NCBI RefSeq assembly: GCF_040686855.1
Contig: NZ_JBFBOG010000003.1
Coordinates: forward strand, 682,001 to 746,000
Origin: Leifsonia sp040686855
GTDB lineage: Bacteria > Actinomycetota > Actinomycetes > Actinomycetales > Microbacteriaceae
Direction: 5' to 3'
Length of the DNA stretch: 64,000 bases
This document shows, piece after piece, positions 19,561 through 27,831 of this stretch (positions are counted from its first letter, which is position 1; every line of letters begins with the position of its first letter). The notes beneath the pieces were generated by a model. That model had not been told where the DNA came from. It was given only the letters and a program-made list of their open reading frames with translations, and ran no database searches. The translations under genes and the position numbers were made by a program.

Positions 19561-19764
19561 ATGGAGCACGAGGACGGACGCCACGACGACTCGGCGAACG
19601 AGGAGCCGGACGACGAGTTGAGCGAGTACGAGAACGACGACGCCGAGATCCGCGCGTCGGAGGAGCGGGAGGCCGGCCTGACGGCCTTCGGCGGGCCGGG
19701 CTTCGGGAGCCTGTTCGGCCACCACCGCGACGACGACGGCTTCAACGCGCAGAACAACCCGTGA
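19561..19764 (+). CDS. 67-residue acidic protein, unknown function
   Basis: From ATG 19561 the frame reads MEHEDGRHDDSANEEPDDEL and ends HHRDDDGFNAQNNP. The composition is strongly acidic (Glu/Asp-rich) with a Gly/Phe patch GGPGFGSLFGHH. The codon pattern is GC3-rich and there is no competing gene, but the ribosome site is weak. No family is recognised. Earlier in-frame starts (to 19300) run into the divergent SHOCT gene and are unlikely. Confidence 0.45.
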   Translation: MEHEDGRHDDSANEEPDDELSEYENDDAEIRASEEREAGLTAFGGPGFGSLFGHHRDDDGFNAQNNP

Positions 19765-19869
19765 GGTCGCCGGGCCCGCGCCGCGTACTCCCCGGGGAGT
19801 AGCCGCGCAGGCGCCGGGAGACGCCCAGCGGCGGATGTGAGCCCCAGGGTGCGTGATTAGCATGAGGGA

Positions 19870-21111
19870 ATGCCCTGGACTCCGCCCGCCGATCGAGGCG
19901 AGGGCGCGCGCCCGCTGAGCGCGCACCCGGGTCCGGAGAGCTGGACACGGGGGCCGTGGTCGGATCGGACGCCGCCGCAGGGCGTCCGCTGGTTCGCCGC
20001 CGTGCTGGCGGCGCTGCTGCAGCTGCCCGCGATCGCGATCGCCGGGAGCAACGCTGCGGCCGACCCGCTGGCGCTCGGTTTCGCGCTGCTGGCGTTCGCC
20101 GCTTCCTTCGTTCTGCTGCTCGCCCGTCAGCATCCCGGAATCACGGTCGTGGTGATCGCCGCGCTCTGCGCCCCCGCGATCGCGATCACGACCGGGCCGC
20201 CGTTCTCGGTGGTGCCGCTGGCCTTCGCAGTGGTGAGCGCCGTCGTCCGTGGCGCCCGCGTGTGGGCGTGGTGGACGCTCGCCGGTTTCGCCGTCGTCGG
20301 GCCCGCTGCCGCATACCTGCTGCGGGGGAATCCGGCGGCCATGATCCGGCCGCTCATCGTCGCGCTCATCCTCTGCCTGCTGGTCGGCGTCGGCGAGGCG
20401 CTGCGCAACCGGGGCGAGCGCTACCGCGAGGTCGCGCGCGCCGTCGCCGCCCGGCGTGAGGCCGCCGCCGAGGCCGAGCGGCTGCGGATCGCCCGCGAAC
20501 TCCACGACGTGCTGGCCCACTCGCTGTCGCAGATCAGCGTCCAGGCGGGCGTGGGGCTGCACCTGTTCGACTCGCGGCCCGAGAAGGCGCGCGAGAGCCT
20601 GGAGGCCATCAAGACGACGAGCGGCCAGGCGCTGGAGGAGGTGCGCGGCGTCCTCGGGTTCCTCCGCGGACCGGACGGCTACGCCGAACGCTCCCCCGAG
20701 CCCGACCTGGCGCGCATTCCGGTGCTGGTGGAGACGTACCAGCGCGCGGGACTGCGCATCGACTACACGAACGGGCTCACGTCCACACCGTCGGCCGCCG
20801 TGCAGCTGGCCCTGTACCGGATCGTGCAGGAATCGCTGACCAATATCGGACGTCACGCGCAGGCGTCGCGGGTGGGCATCCGGCTGGACGAGACGGACGG
20901 CTGGTACGTGCTGACGGTCCAGGACGACGGCCGCGGGCTCCCCGAGACGTCCGGGCCGGGTGTCGACGGCGGCGGCAAGGGGATGCTCGGGATGCGCGAG
21001 CGCGCCGAACTGCTCGGGGGCCGCTTCGAGATCCGCACGCCGGACGGCGGCGGCCTCCTCGTGGAGGCGCGCATCCCCGTCGCACCGGCGGCCGAGGGGG
21101 TCGAATCGTGA
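19870..21111 (+). CDS. NarL-type sensor histidine kinase
   Basis: 413 residues. Four or five hydrophobic helices occupy residues 40-165, with no large extracellular loop. The HisKA_3 phosphoacceptor region is ARELHDVLAHSLSQISVQAG, with histidine at about residue 215. The ATPase domain has N-box QESLTNIGRHAQ, VQDDGRGLP and the GKGMLGMRERAELLGG glycine-rich lid. It should sense an unknown envelope signal and phosphorylate the regulator encoded next, whose start overlaps its stop by four bases (GTGA). It begins at ATG 19870, 105 bases after the preceding stop. Confidence 0.92.
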   Translation: MPWTPPADRGEGARPLSAHPGPESWTRGPWSDRTPPQGVRWFAAVLAALLQLPAIAIAGSNAAADPLALGFALLAFAASFVLLLARQHPGITVVVIAALCAPAIAITTGPPFSVVPLAFAVVSAVVRGARVWAWWTLAGFAVVGPAAAYLLRGNPAAMIRPLIVALILCLLVGVGEALRNRGERYREVARAVAARREAAAEAERLRIARELHDVLAHSLSQISVQAGVGLHLFDSRPEKARESLEAIKTTSGQALEEVRGVLGFLRGPDGYAERSPEPDLARIPVLVETYQRAGLRIDYTNGLTSTPSAAVQLALYRIVQESLTNIGRHAQASRVGIRLDETDGWYVLTVQDDGRGLPETSGPGVDGGGKGMLGMRERAELLGGRFEIRTPDGGGLLVEARIPVAPAAEGVES

Positions 21112-21770
21112 TCCGCGTGCTGCTCGCCGACGACCAGCTGCTGGTCCGCGCCGGGTTCCGGGCGCTGCTGGAGTCGGAGGACGACGTCGAGGTGGTCGGC
21201 GAGGCCGGCACCGGGCGCGAGGCGGTCGAGCTCGTGCGGCGGACGCATCCCGACGTCGTGCTGATGGACATCCGGATGCCCGACGGCGACGGCCTGTGGG
21301 CCACCGAGGAGATCGTCGCCGACCCGCAGCTCGCCGGCACGCGGATCGTCATCGTGACGACGTTGGAGCTGGACGAGTACGTGGCGCAGGCGATCGTCGC
21401 GGGCGCGAGCGGCTTCCTGGTGAAGGACACGGAGCCCGTCGAGCTCATCCGCGCGGTGCGGGTGGTCGCCGCCGGCGACGCGCTGCTCTCCCCCGGCGTG
21501 ACCCGCCGTCTCATCGAGCGCGTCTCGGGCGGCCTGCGCCCCGCACCCGACTCCGCCCGGCTGTCGCAGCTCACCGAGCGCGAGCGGGAGGTGCTGGCCC
21601 TGGTGGCGCACGGCCTCACGAACACCGAGATCGGCGAACGGCTGTACCTGAGCCCACTCACCGCGAAGACGCACGTCTCGCGGATCATGACGAAGCTGGA
21701 CGCGCGCGACCGCGTCCACCTCGTGGTGCTCGCCTACGAGACCGGCCTGGTGCAGCCCGGCTGGCAGTAG
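21108..21770 (+). CDS. NarL-type response regulator
   Basis: 220 residues. The receiver domain has the acidic pair LLADDQL, the phosphoacceptor aspartate in VLMDIRMPDGDG (about residue 54), and the VTTLE and LVKDTEP switch residues. The C-terminal LuxR HTH reads LTEREREVLALVAHGLTN and TAKTHVSRIMTKL. GTG 21108 overlaps the kinase stop (GTGA), so the pair is co-translated. Targets are not evident; auto-regulation is usual for this family. The hairpin at 21790-21813 follows. Confidence 0.93.
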   Translation: MIRVLLADDQLLVRAGFRALLESEDDVEVVGEAGTGREAVELVRRTHPDVVLMDIRMPDGDGLWATEEIVADPQLAGTRIVIVTTLELDEYVAQAIVAGASGFLVKDTEPVELIRAVRVVAAGDALLSPGVTRRLIERVSGGLRPAPDSARLSQLTEREREVLALVAHGLTNTEIGERLYLSPLTAKTHVSRIMTKLDARDRVHLVVLAYETGLVQPGWQ

Positions 21771-21789
21771 CCGCGCGGACAAACGAAAA

Positions 21790-21813
21790 GGCCCCCACCC
21801 GAAGGTGAGGGCC
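21790..21813 (-). terminator. Intrinsic terminator of tRNA-Asn
   Basis: GGCCCCCACC (21790-21799), loop CGAA, GGTGAGGGCC (21804-21813): a 10-bp stem with one mismatch. On the minus strand it is followed by TTTTCGTTT, the T-run of a Rho-independent terminator, placing it just downstream of tRNA-Asn. On the plus strand it follows the response regulator but lacks a T-run. Confidence 0.8.
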
Positions 21814-21818
21814 AGACG

Positions 21819-21891
21819 CTCCCCGACTTGGACTCGAACCAAGAACCTGCCGGTTAACAGCCGGCTGCTCTGCCAATTGAGCTATCGAGGA
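21819..21891 (-). tRNA. tRNA-Asn (GUU)
   Basis: A 73-nt tRNA on the minus strand: acceptor TCCTCGA with TCGGGGA (one T-G pair), D-arm GCTCAATTGGCAGAGC, anticodon loop CTGTTAA (anticodon GUU), T-arm CTTGGTTCGAGTCCAAG, discriminator G. A terminator follows directly at 21790-21813. CCA is not encoded. Confidence 0.93.
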
Positions 21892-21970
21892 ATGCTTGAT
21901 CAGCGAAGCTACTCTAGCAAGCTTCCCGGCCGCTCGTGAAATCGGCCGAGCGTCCCGGGTGCGTCGCCGC

Positions 21971-22984
21971 TCAGTAGCCAGCCGACGGGTCCACGACGCC
22001 CACGAAGCGGCCGTCGTCGAGGAACGCGCGCACGTTCAGCCGGATGCGTTCCGCCAGCAGCGGCGCCGTCATCTCGGGCGTGTCGGCCTGATGCGGCGTG
22101 ATGATGACGTTCGGCTCCTCCCAGAGCGGGTGGCCGTCCGGCAGCGGCTCCGGATCGGTCACATCCAATCCCGCGCCCGCGATGGAGCCCGAACGCAGCG
22201 TGTCGAGCAGGGCGTCCGTGTCCACCAGGCCGCCTCGGGCGATGTTGACCAGGTACGCCGTGTCCTTCATCGCCGCGAACTCGCTCGCGCCGAACAGGTG
22301 CCGCGTGCCCTCGGTGAGCGCAGCCGCGACCACGACGAGATCGGCGGACGGCAGCACCTCCCCCAGCTGGGATGCGGTCACCGTGCGGACAGCGCCGGGC
22401 ACCGGGGTCTGCGAGCGGCGGACGATCGTCACCCGGGCGCCGAACGGCTCCAGCAACCGCATGAGTTCGAGCGCGATCCCGCCCGCGCCGACGATCACCA
22501 CGTCGAGCCCGTACAGCGAGCGTCCCTCCGGCTCGGTCGCCCACGACCGCGCCCGCACCCGCTTCGGGATGACGCGCAGCAGCGCGAGGCTCAGCACGAG
22601 CGCGTGCTCGGCCACCGGCTGCGCGTAGGCGCCCTTCGCGCTGGTCCACACGAGCCCCGGCCGGTCCTCCGACGCCAGGATGCCGGCGAACGCATCCACG
22701 CCGGCGAACGGGAGCTGCACCCAGCCGATGGCCGGGTGCGCCTCCAGCACCGCGGGGAAGGCGGCGGCGTCCTTGTTCGACAGCCACACGACCCCGCGGG
22801 TGCGCTCGGACAGCGGCTCGACGGTGCCGCCGGCCGCCTCCACCGCGTCCACGAACTGCTGCTCGGGCTCCGGGAGCACGGCGATCGGCCCGGGCTCGGG
22901 GCGGCTGTCCGCGGGAAGGGCGGTCACCTCGTCCGCCATGACCGCGCGGTGCCGCGCGGTGCTCGTGGTCTCGTCCGTGCTCAT
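21971..22984 (-). CDS. D-2-hydroxyacid dehydrogenase family protein
   Basis: 337 residues. The NAD-binding Rossmann domain has VVIVGAGGIALELMRLLEPFG (GxGxxG-type with an alanine), the NIARGGLVD loop, the catalytic arginine region (VNIARG), a glutamate in LDVTDPEPLPDGHPL and the catalytic histidine in VIITPHQADT. It should reduce a 2-keto acid or oxidise a D-2-hydroxy acid with NAD(P)H; the exact substrate is open. ATG 22984 has AGGAGAG seven bases before it. It is the last gene of the ABC operon, 11 bases after the extra ATPase, which suggests a link with the imported peptide or amino acid, though the link is positional only. Confidence 0.85.
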   Translation of the reverse strand: MSTDETTSTARHRAVMADEVTALPADSRPEPGPIAVLPEPEQQFVDAVEAAGGTVEPLSERTRGVVWLSNKDAAAFPAVLEAHPAIGWVQLPFAGVDAFAGILASEDRPGLVWTSAKGAYAQPVAEHALVLSLALLRVIPKRVRARSWATEPEGRSLYGLDVVIVGAGGIALELMRLLEPFGARVTIVRRSQTPVPGAVRTVTASQLGEVLPSADLVVVAAALTEGTRHLFGASEFAAMKDTAYLVNIARGGLVDTDALLDTLRSGSIAGAGLDVTDPEPLPDGHPLWEEPNVIITPHQADTPEMTAPLLAERIRLNVRAFLDDGRFVGVVDPSAGY

Positions 22985-22995
22985 GCCGTCTCTCC

Positions 22996-23871
22996 TCATC
23001 CGTCCTTCTGAACCGCACGGCGTGTCGCCGCTGCCCGCTGCGGTCGGCGCTCGGTGCGCTGCTGGGGCGGCTTCAGGGCCTTCGCCAGCCCCGCGACGAA
23101 GGGATGCGCCGGGTCGGCCAGCACCTCCTCGATCGGGCCGTAGCCGACCGTCCGGCCGCCCTGGAGCACCAGTGACGTGTCCGTCGCACGCCGCAGCACG
23201 GCGAGGTCGTGGCTGACCACGACCGCCGAGAAGTCCTCGTGTGTCCGCAGCTGGGCGAGCAGGTCGATCACCGCATCGCGCACCGTCGCGTCGATCCCCG
23301 CGGTCGGCTCGTCGGCGATCAGGATGCGGGGGCCCAGCACCAGCGCCCGCGCCAGGGCGACGCGCTGACGCTGCCCGGAACTCAACTCGTACGGGTACTT
23401 GTTCAGCACCGAGAGCGGGAGGTGCACGGTGTCGAGCATGGTCGCGGCACGCGCGCCCGCGGCCCGCTTCGGGTAGTGCGCGTCGCGCTCGAAGATCGGC
23501 AGCGCGACGTTGTCCTGGACGCTGAGCGACGGCTCGAGCGTCGCCGCGGCCTCCTGCGGCAGGTAGCCGACGTGGAAGGTCACCTCGGCCAGGTCGCGCT
23601 TGCGCGCCTTGCGGAGCTTGTGGCCGAGCACCGACGCCTCGCCGCCGCTGATGCGCGGCCCCGGGTCGGACGCGCGCGCCGGGAGCACATGCCCGGCGAG
23701 CACCTGCGCGAGGGTGCTCTTGCCGGAGCCGGTCTCGCCGAGCACCCCCAGCACCTGCCCCCGCTCGAGGCGGAAGCTCACCCCGCGCAGGGCCACGCAC
23801 GATGTGCTGGGGCCCCGCGCGGGGTATTCGACCGAAAGGTCGCTGACGACGATGGCGGGCTCGGAACTCAC
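22996..23871 (-). CDS. ABC transporter ATP-binding protein (oligopeptide type)
   Basis: 291 residues. Walker A GETGSGKST, signature ELSSGQRQRVALARAL (S-S-G-Q variant), Walker B ILIADEPTAG and a switch histidine in VVVSHDLAVL. The C-terminal tail follows the oligopeptide/nickel type (GPIEEVLADPAHPFVAGLAKAL). It is a separate third nucleotide-binding domain beyond the fused pair encoded upstream. Its start lies 10 bases after the stop of the fused ATPase, so it belongs to the operon. It may pair with an unknown permease or replace one half of the fused protein. Confidence 0.9.
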   Translation of the reverse strand: MSSEPAIVVSDLSVEYPARGPSTSCVALRGVSFRLERGQVLGVLGETGSGKSTLAQVLAGHVLPARASDPGPRISGGEASVLGHKLRKARKRDLAEVTFHVGYLPQEAAATLEPSLSVQDNVALPIFERDAHYPKRAAGARAATMLDTVHLPLSVLNKYPYELSSGQRQRVALARALVLGPRILIADEPTAGIDATVRDAVIDLLAQLRTHEDFSAVVVSHDLAVLRRATDTSLVLQGGRTVGYGPIEEVLADPAHPFVAGLAKALKPPQQRTERRPQRAAATRRAVQKDG

Positions 23872-23881
23872 ACCATCGACC

Positions 23882-25570
23882 CTAAGCGGTCGGCGCGCTC
23901 AACTTCCGCAGCTCCTCCCGCCGGTCGGCCTGTTCGGCCGGATCCGGCACCGGGAGCGACGCGAGGAGCCGCTGCGTGTACGGCTCACGCGGGTTGCCCA
24001 GAACCTCGGCGCCGGTGCCCTCCTCGACCAGCCGGCCGCGGTGCAGCACCGCGATCCGGTCGGCGAGCAGATCGACGACGGCGAGGTCGTGGCTGATGAA
24101 CAGCGACGCGAAGCCGAACTCGTTCTGCAGGTCCGAGAACAGCTCGAGCACACGGGCCTGCACCGAGACGTCGAGCGCCGACGTCGGCTCGTCCGCGATG
24201 AGCAGCGTCGGCTCCAGGGCGAGTGCCCGCGCGAGGCTGGCGCGCTGACGCTGGCCGCCGGACAGCTCGTGCGGGAACCGGTCGCCGTACGCGCGCGGCA
24301 GCTGCACCGCCTCCAGCAGCTCGTCGACGCGCTTGCGCGCCTCGCCGGGCGAGGACGCGCGACCGTGCACCACCAGCGGCTCGGCCACGCACTCGGCGAT
24401 GGTCAGCAGCGGGTTGAAGCTGGACGCCGGATCCTGGAACACGAACCCGATGTCGCTGCGCACCCCGCGGAACTGCCGCTCGCGGACCCCGTTCATCTCG
24501 ACGCCGAGCACTTCCAGCGATCCCCCGGTCACCCGGTTGAGGCCCGCGATGGCGCGGCCGATCGTGGTCTTGCCGGAGCCGGACTCGCCCACCAGGCCCA
24601 GCACCTCGCCCGGACGGATCTCGAACGAGACGCCGTCCACGGCGACGAAGCCCGGGCGGCCGAGGCGGCCCGGGTACTGGATGCGCAGGTCGCGCGCTCG
24701 CACGACCGGCGCCAGCTGCGGGCGCTCGGCCCGGGCGATGGCCCGCTCCTGCGTGGCGACGGCGCCCTGTCCGATCTTCGGCACGGCGGCGAGCAGCTTC
24801 TGCGTGTACTCGGCCTTCGGCGACGCGAACAGCGTGTGCACGTCCGCCTGCTCCACGACCTTGCCCTGGTACATCACGGCGACGCGGTCGGCGAGGTCGG
24901 CGACCACGCCCATGTTGTGCGTGATGAGCACGATGGCGGCGCCGAACTCGTCACGGCAACGGCGCAGCAGGTCGAGGATTTCGGCCTGCACCGTCACATC
25001 CAGCGCCGTGGTGGGCTCGTCGGCGACGATCAGGCCGGGATTCAGCACGAGCGCCATGGCGATCACGATGCGCTGCTTCTGACCTCCCGAAAACTGGTGC
25101 GGGTAGTACTTGACCCGCTTCTCCGGCTCCGGGATCCCGACGCGCTCGAGGATTTCGATCGCCTTGGCCTGCGCCTCCTTCTTCGACAGCTTGCCGTGAG
25201 CGCGAAGCCCCTCGGCGATCTGCCAGCCGACCGGATAGACCGGGTTGAGGGCGGTCGACGGCTCCTGGAACACCATGGCGACGTCGGTGCCGCGCACCTC
25301 GCGGAGCCGGCGCTTGTCGATGGAGACGATGTCGGCCTGGGTCGCACCGTCCTTACTGCGCAGGACGACCGCGCCGGAGGCGGTCGCGGTCTCCGGCAGA
25401 AGCCCGAGGATCGTCTTCGCGGTGACCGTCTTGCCCGAACCGGACTCGCCGACGATGGCCAGGACCTCGCCCGGTGCCACGTTCAGGCTGACGCCGTCGA
25501 CCGCCTTGACGACACCGGCGTCGGTCGCGAAGCTCACCGACAGGTCGTCGATCTGTACCACGTCGCTCAT
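23882..25570 (-). CDS. Fused dipeptide/oligopeptide ABC ATPase (DppD-DppF type)
   Basis: 562 residues with two complete nucleotide-binding domains in one chain. First half: Walker A GESGSGKT, signature FSGGQKQRIVIAMAL, Walker B LIVADEPTTAL, and the oligopeptide-type tail VEQADVHTLFASPKAEYTQK. Second half: GESGSGKTT, LSGGQRQRASLARAL, LLIADEPTSAL, and RLVEEGTGAEVLGNPREPYTQ. It powers import through the two permeases encoded upstream. ATG 25570 overlaps the permease stop (ATGA). Fusions of this kind are common in actinobacteria. Confidence 0.93.
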   Translation of the reverse strand: MSDVVQIDDLSVSFATDAGVVKAVDGVSLNVAPGEVLAIVGESGSGKTVTAKTILGLLPETATASGAVVLRSKDGATQADIVSIDKRRLREVRGTDVAMVFQEPSTALNPVYPVGWQIAEGLRAHGKLSKKEAQAKAIEILERVGIPEPEKRVKYYPHQFSGGQKQRIVIAMALVLNPGLIVADEPTTALDVTVQAEILDLLRRCRDEFGAAIVLITHNMGVVADLADRVAVMYQGKVVEQADVHTLFASPKAEYTQKLLAAVPKIGQGAVATQERAIARAERPQLAPVVRARDLRIQYPGRLGRPGFVAVDGVSFEIRPGEVLGLVGESGSGKTTIGRAIAGLNRVTGGSLEVLGVEMNGVRERQFRGVRSDIGFVFQDPASSFNPLLTIAECVAEPLVVHGRASSPGEARKRVDELLEAVQLPRAYGDRFPHELSGGQRQRASLARALALEPTLLIADEPTSALDVSVQARVLELFSDLQNEFGFASLFISHDLAVVDLLADRIAVLHRGRLVEEGTGAEVLGNPREPYTQRLLASLPVPDPAEQADRREELRKLSAPTA

Positions 25571-26637
25571 GGACGCACCTCGATTCCGTGCTGGTCGAAC
25601 GATTCCCCGCCCTCGAGTCCGTCCACTCCGCCGGGGCCCGCGGTCAGCGAGCCGCCCGGGACGACGGACGTCTCGGCGACCTGACCGGACGCCACTGCCG
25701 CGCGACGGCGGCCGCGCAGGCGCGGGTCGGCGAGGTCGTTGAGGCTCTCGCCGACGAGCGTGATGCCCAGCACGGCCAGCACGATCGCGAGACCCGGGTA
25801 GATGGCGGTCCACCAGATGCCGGAGGTGACGTCGTCCACGGCCTTGTTCAGGTCGTAGCCCCACTCGGCGGCGGCGGTCGGCTCGATGCCGAAGCCGAGG
25901 AAGCCGAGGCCCGCCAGCGTCAGGATGGCCTCCGACGAGTTGAGCGTGAAGATCAGGGGCAGCGTGCGGGTCGAGTTGCGCAGCACGTGACGGAACATGA
26001 TCCGTCCGTTGCTCGCGCCGACGACCTTCGCCGCCTCGACGTACGCCTCCGACTTGATGCGGACGACCTCCGAGCGGATCACCCGGAAGTACTGCGGGAT
26101 GTAGACCACCGTGATCGAGATGGCCGCGGCGAAGATCCCGCCCCACAGGCTCGACTGACCGCCGCTGATCGCGATGGCCACCACGATCGCAAGCAGCAGC
26201 GACGGGAAGGCATAGATCGCGTCGCAGACCACGACGAGCACGCGGTCGAGCCAGCCGCCGAAGTAGCCGGAGATCAGACCGAGCAGCACGCCGAGGAAGA
26301 TCGACAGGATGACGGCGACGATGATCACGAGGATGGCGGTCTGCGCTCCCCAGATCACGCGCGAGAACACGTCGTACCCGCCGGAGGTGGTGCCCCAGAT
26401 GTGGGCGGCGCTCGGGGGCTGCTGGGCACCGAACGACGTCCCGTCGGCCTTCGTCTGGGAGAAGCCGTAGGGGGCGATCAGCGGGGCGAAGATGGCGACC
26501 AGGATGAAGACGACCGTGAGCACGAGGCCCACGACGAGCATCCCGCGCTGCAGCCCGACGCTCTGCCGGAGCTGGTGGACGATCGGCAGGCGATCCCAGA
26601 GGGAGCGCTTGCGGGAGGTGAGAGCTGCGTTCGACAT
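25567..26637 (-). CDS. ABC transporter permease, DppC/OppC type
   Basis: 356 residues, six membrane helices. The characteristic OppC N-terminus (a helix near residues 35-55 ending in IFAPLIAPYGF) is present, as is the EAA-loop text YVEAAKVVGASNGRIMFRHV, which contacts the ATPase. The C-terminal 40 residues are a polar extension of the type seen in actinobacterial members. It forms the channel with the DppB-type partner. The gene begins one base after its partner's stop and its own stop overlaps the ATPase start. Confidence 0.92.
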   Translation of the reverse strand: MSNAALTSRKRSLWDRLPIVHQLRQSVGLQRGMLVVGLVLTVVFILVAIFAPLIAPYGFSQTKADGTSFGAQQPPSAAHIWGTTSGGYDVFSRVIWGAQTAILVIIVAVILSIFLGVLLGLISGYFGGWLDRVLVVVCDAIYAFPSLLLAIVVAIAISGGQSSLWGGIFAAAISITVVYIPQYFRVIRSEVVRIKSEAYVEAAKVVGASNGRIMFRHVLRNSTRTLPLIFTLNSSEAILTLAGLGFLGFGIEPTAAAEWGYDLNKAVDDVTSGIWWTAIYPGLAIVLAVLGITLVGESLNDLADPRLRGRRRAAVASGQVAETSVVPGGSLTAGPGGVDGLEGGESFDQHGIEVRP

Positions 26638-26638
26638 C

Positions 26639-27736
26639 TCAGTACCTCACTCTCGGGTCGATGAGGGCCGCGATGACGTCGACCACGAAGTTGGTGAGGG
26701 TCACGATCACCGCGAGCAGCACCACCATGCCCTGCACGGCGACGAAGTCGCGCGCCTGGAGGTAGTGCACCAGCTGGAAGCCGAGACCCTTCCACTCGAA
26801 GGTGGACTCGGTCAGGACCGCGCCGCCGAGCAGCAGCGCGATCTGCAGGCCGATGACCGTGATAATCGGGATGAGGGCCGGCCGGTAGGCGTGCTTGCGG
26901 AGCAGCCGTGACTCGGGCACGCCGCGCGACCGCGCCGCATCCACGTAGTCGGTGGACAGCGTCCCGATGACGTTCGTGCGCACCAGCCGCAGGAAGATGC
27001 CGGCGGTGAGGAGGCCGAGAGCGATACCGGGCAGCAGTGCGTGCAGCAGCACGTCGCCGACGACGGCCGGGTCTCCCGTCTGGAACGCATCGATGAGGTA
27101 GATGCCGGTCTTGTTGTCGAGCGTCTGCATCTCCAGTTCCGAACTGGTGGAGGCGCGCCCGGCGACCGGGAGCCAGCCCAGCCAGATCGAGAAGATGAGC
27201 TTCAGCACGAGGCCGACGAAGAACACCGGCGTCGCGTAGAACAGGATCGCGAAGATGCGGAGGGTCGCATCCTGCGCCTTGTCGCGGTAGTACGCCGCGA
27301 TGAGGCCGAGCGGGATGCCGACGATGAAGGCGACGATCAGCGCATAGAACGCGAGCTCGAGGGTCGCCGCGCCGTAGGTGATGAGCACCTGGGTGACCGG
27401 CTGGTTGTCCGTGAACGTCGTGCCGAAGTCGCCGCGCAGCAGCTGACCGAGGTACTCGAAGTACTGGACGATGATCGGCCGGTCGTAGCCGGCCTCGTGC
27501 ACCCGCTGCGCGAGCTGCGCCGGCGGCAGCTTGCCGCCCAGCGAGGCGGTGATCGGGTCACCGGTCGACCGCATCAGGAAGAAGACGACGGTGACCAGGA
27601 TGAAGATCGTGGGGATGATCAGGAGAGCGCGGACCAGGATGTAGCGGCCGAGGCCGCCTCCCGATCGCCGCTTCGCCTTCGTCCGCTCGGGGCCGGGGGT
27701 CGTCCCGGCGTCGGCGGTGCTGACAGTCGCTGTCAT
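26639..27736 (-). CDS. ABC transporter permease, DppB/OppB type
   Basis: 365 residues from ATG 27736 (a TTG nine bases earlier is possible). The OppB-type N-terminus has YILVRALLIIPTIFILVTVV, then LPPAQLAQRVHEAGYDRP, typical of the first periplasmic loop, and RGDFGTTFTDNQPV. The EAA loop reads YVDAARSRGVPESRLLRKHA. About six membrane helices. A Lys/Arg-rich cytoplasmic N-tail (KAKRRSGGG) precedes helix 1. It is the second gene of the operon, 95 bases downstream of the binding-protein gene. Confidence 0.92.
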   Translation of the reverse strand: MTATVSTADAGTTPGPERTKAKRRSGGGLGRYILVRALLIIPTIFILVTVVFFLMRSTGDPITASLGGKLPPAQLAQRVHEAGYDRPIIVQYFEYLGQLLRGDFGTTFTDNQPVTQVLITYGAATLELAFYALIVAFIVGIPLGLIAAYYRDKAQDATLRIFAILFYATPVFFVGLVLKLIFSIWLGWLPVAGRASTSSELEMQTLDNKTGIYLIDAFQTGDPAVVGDVLLHALLPGIALGLLTAGIFLRLVRTNVIGTLSTDYVDAARSRGVPESRLLRKHAYRPALIPIITVIGLQIALLLGGAVLTESTFEWKGLGFQLVHYLQARDFVAVQGMVVLLAVIVTLTNFVVDVIAALIDPRVRY

Positions 27737-27831
27737 GGAAGCCAATCGTGGTGGTTCGTGGAGAGGGGTGGCTCGCTGCGTCAGCGAGCCACCCCCCGGT
27801 TCGACTCAGAGCGTGTCGCTCGTCGCCGAGG

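Noticed and set aside
15087..21891. tRNA-Met or tRNA-Asn as attachment sites of an integrated element
   Set aside because: No integrase lies nearby and I did not see a direct repeat of either tRNA 3' end elsewhere in the window. The accessory stretch at 6-15 kb ends near tRNA-Met, but this alone is not evidence of integration.
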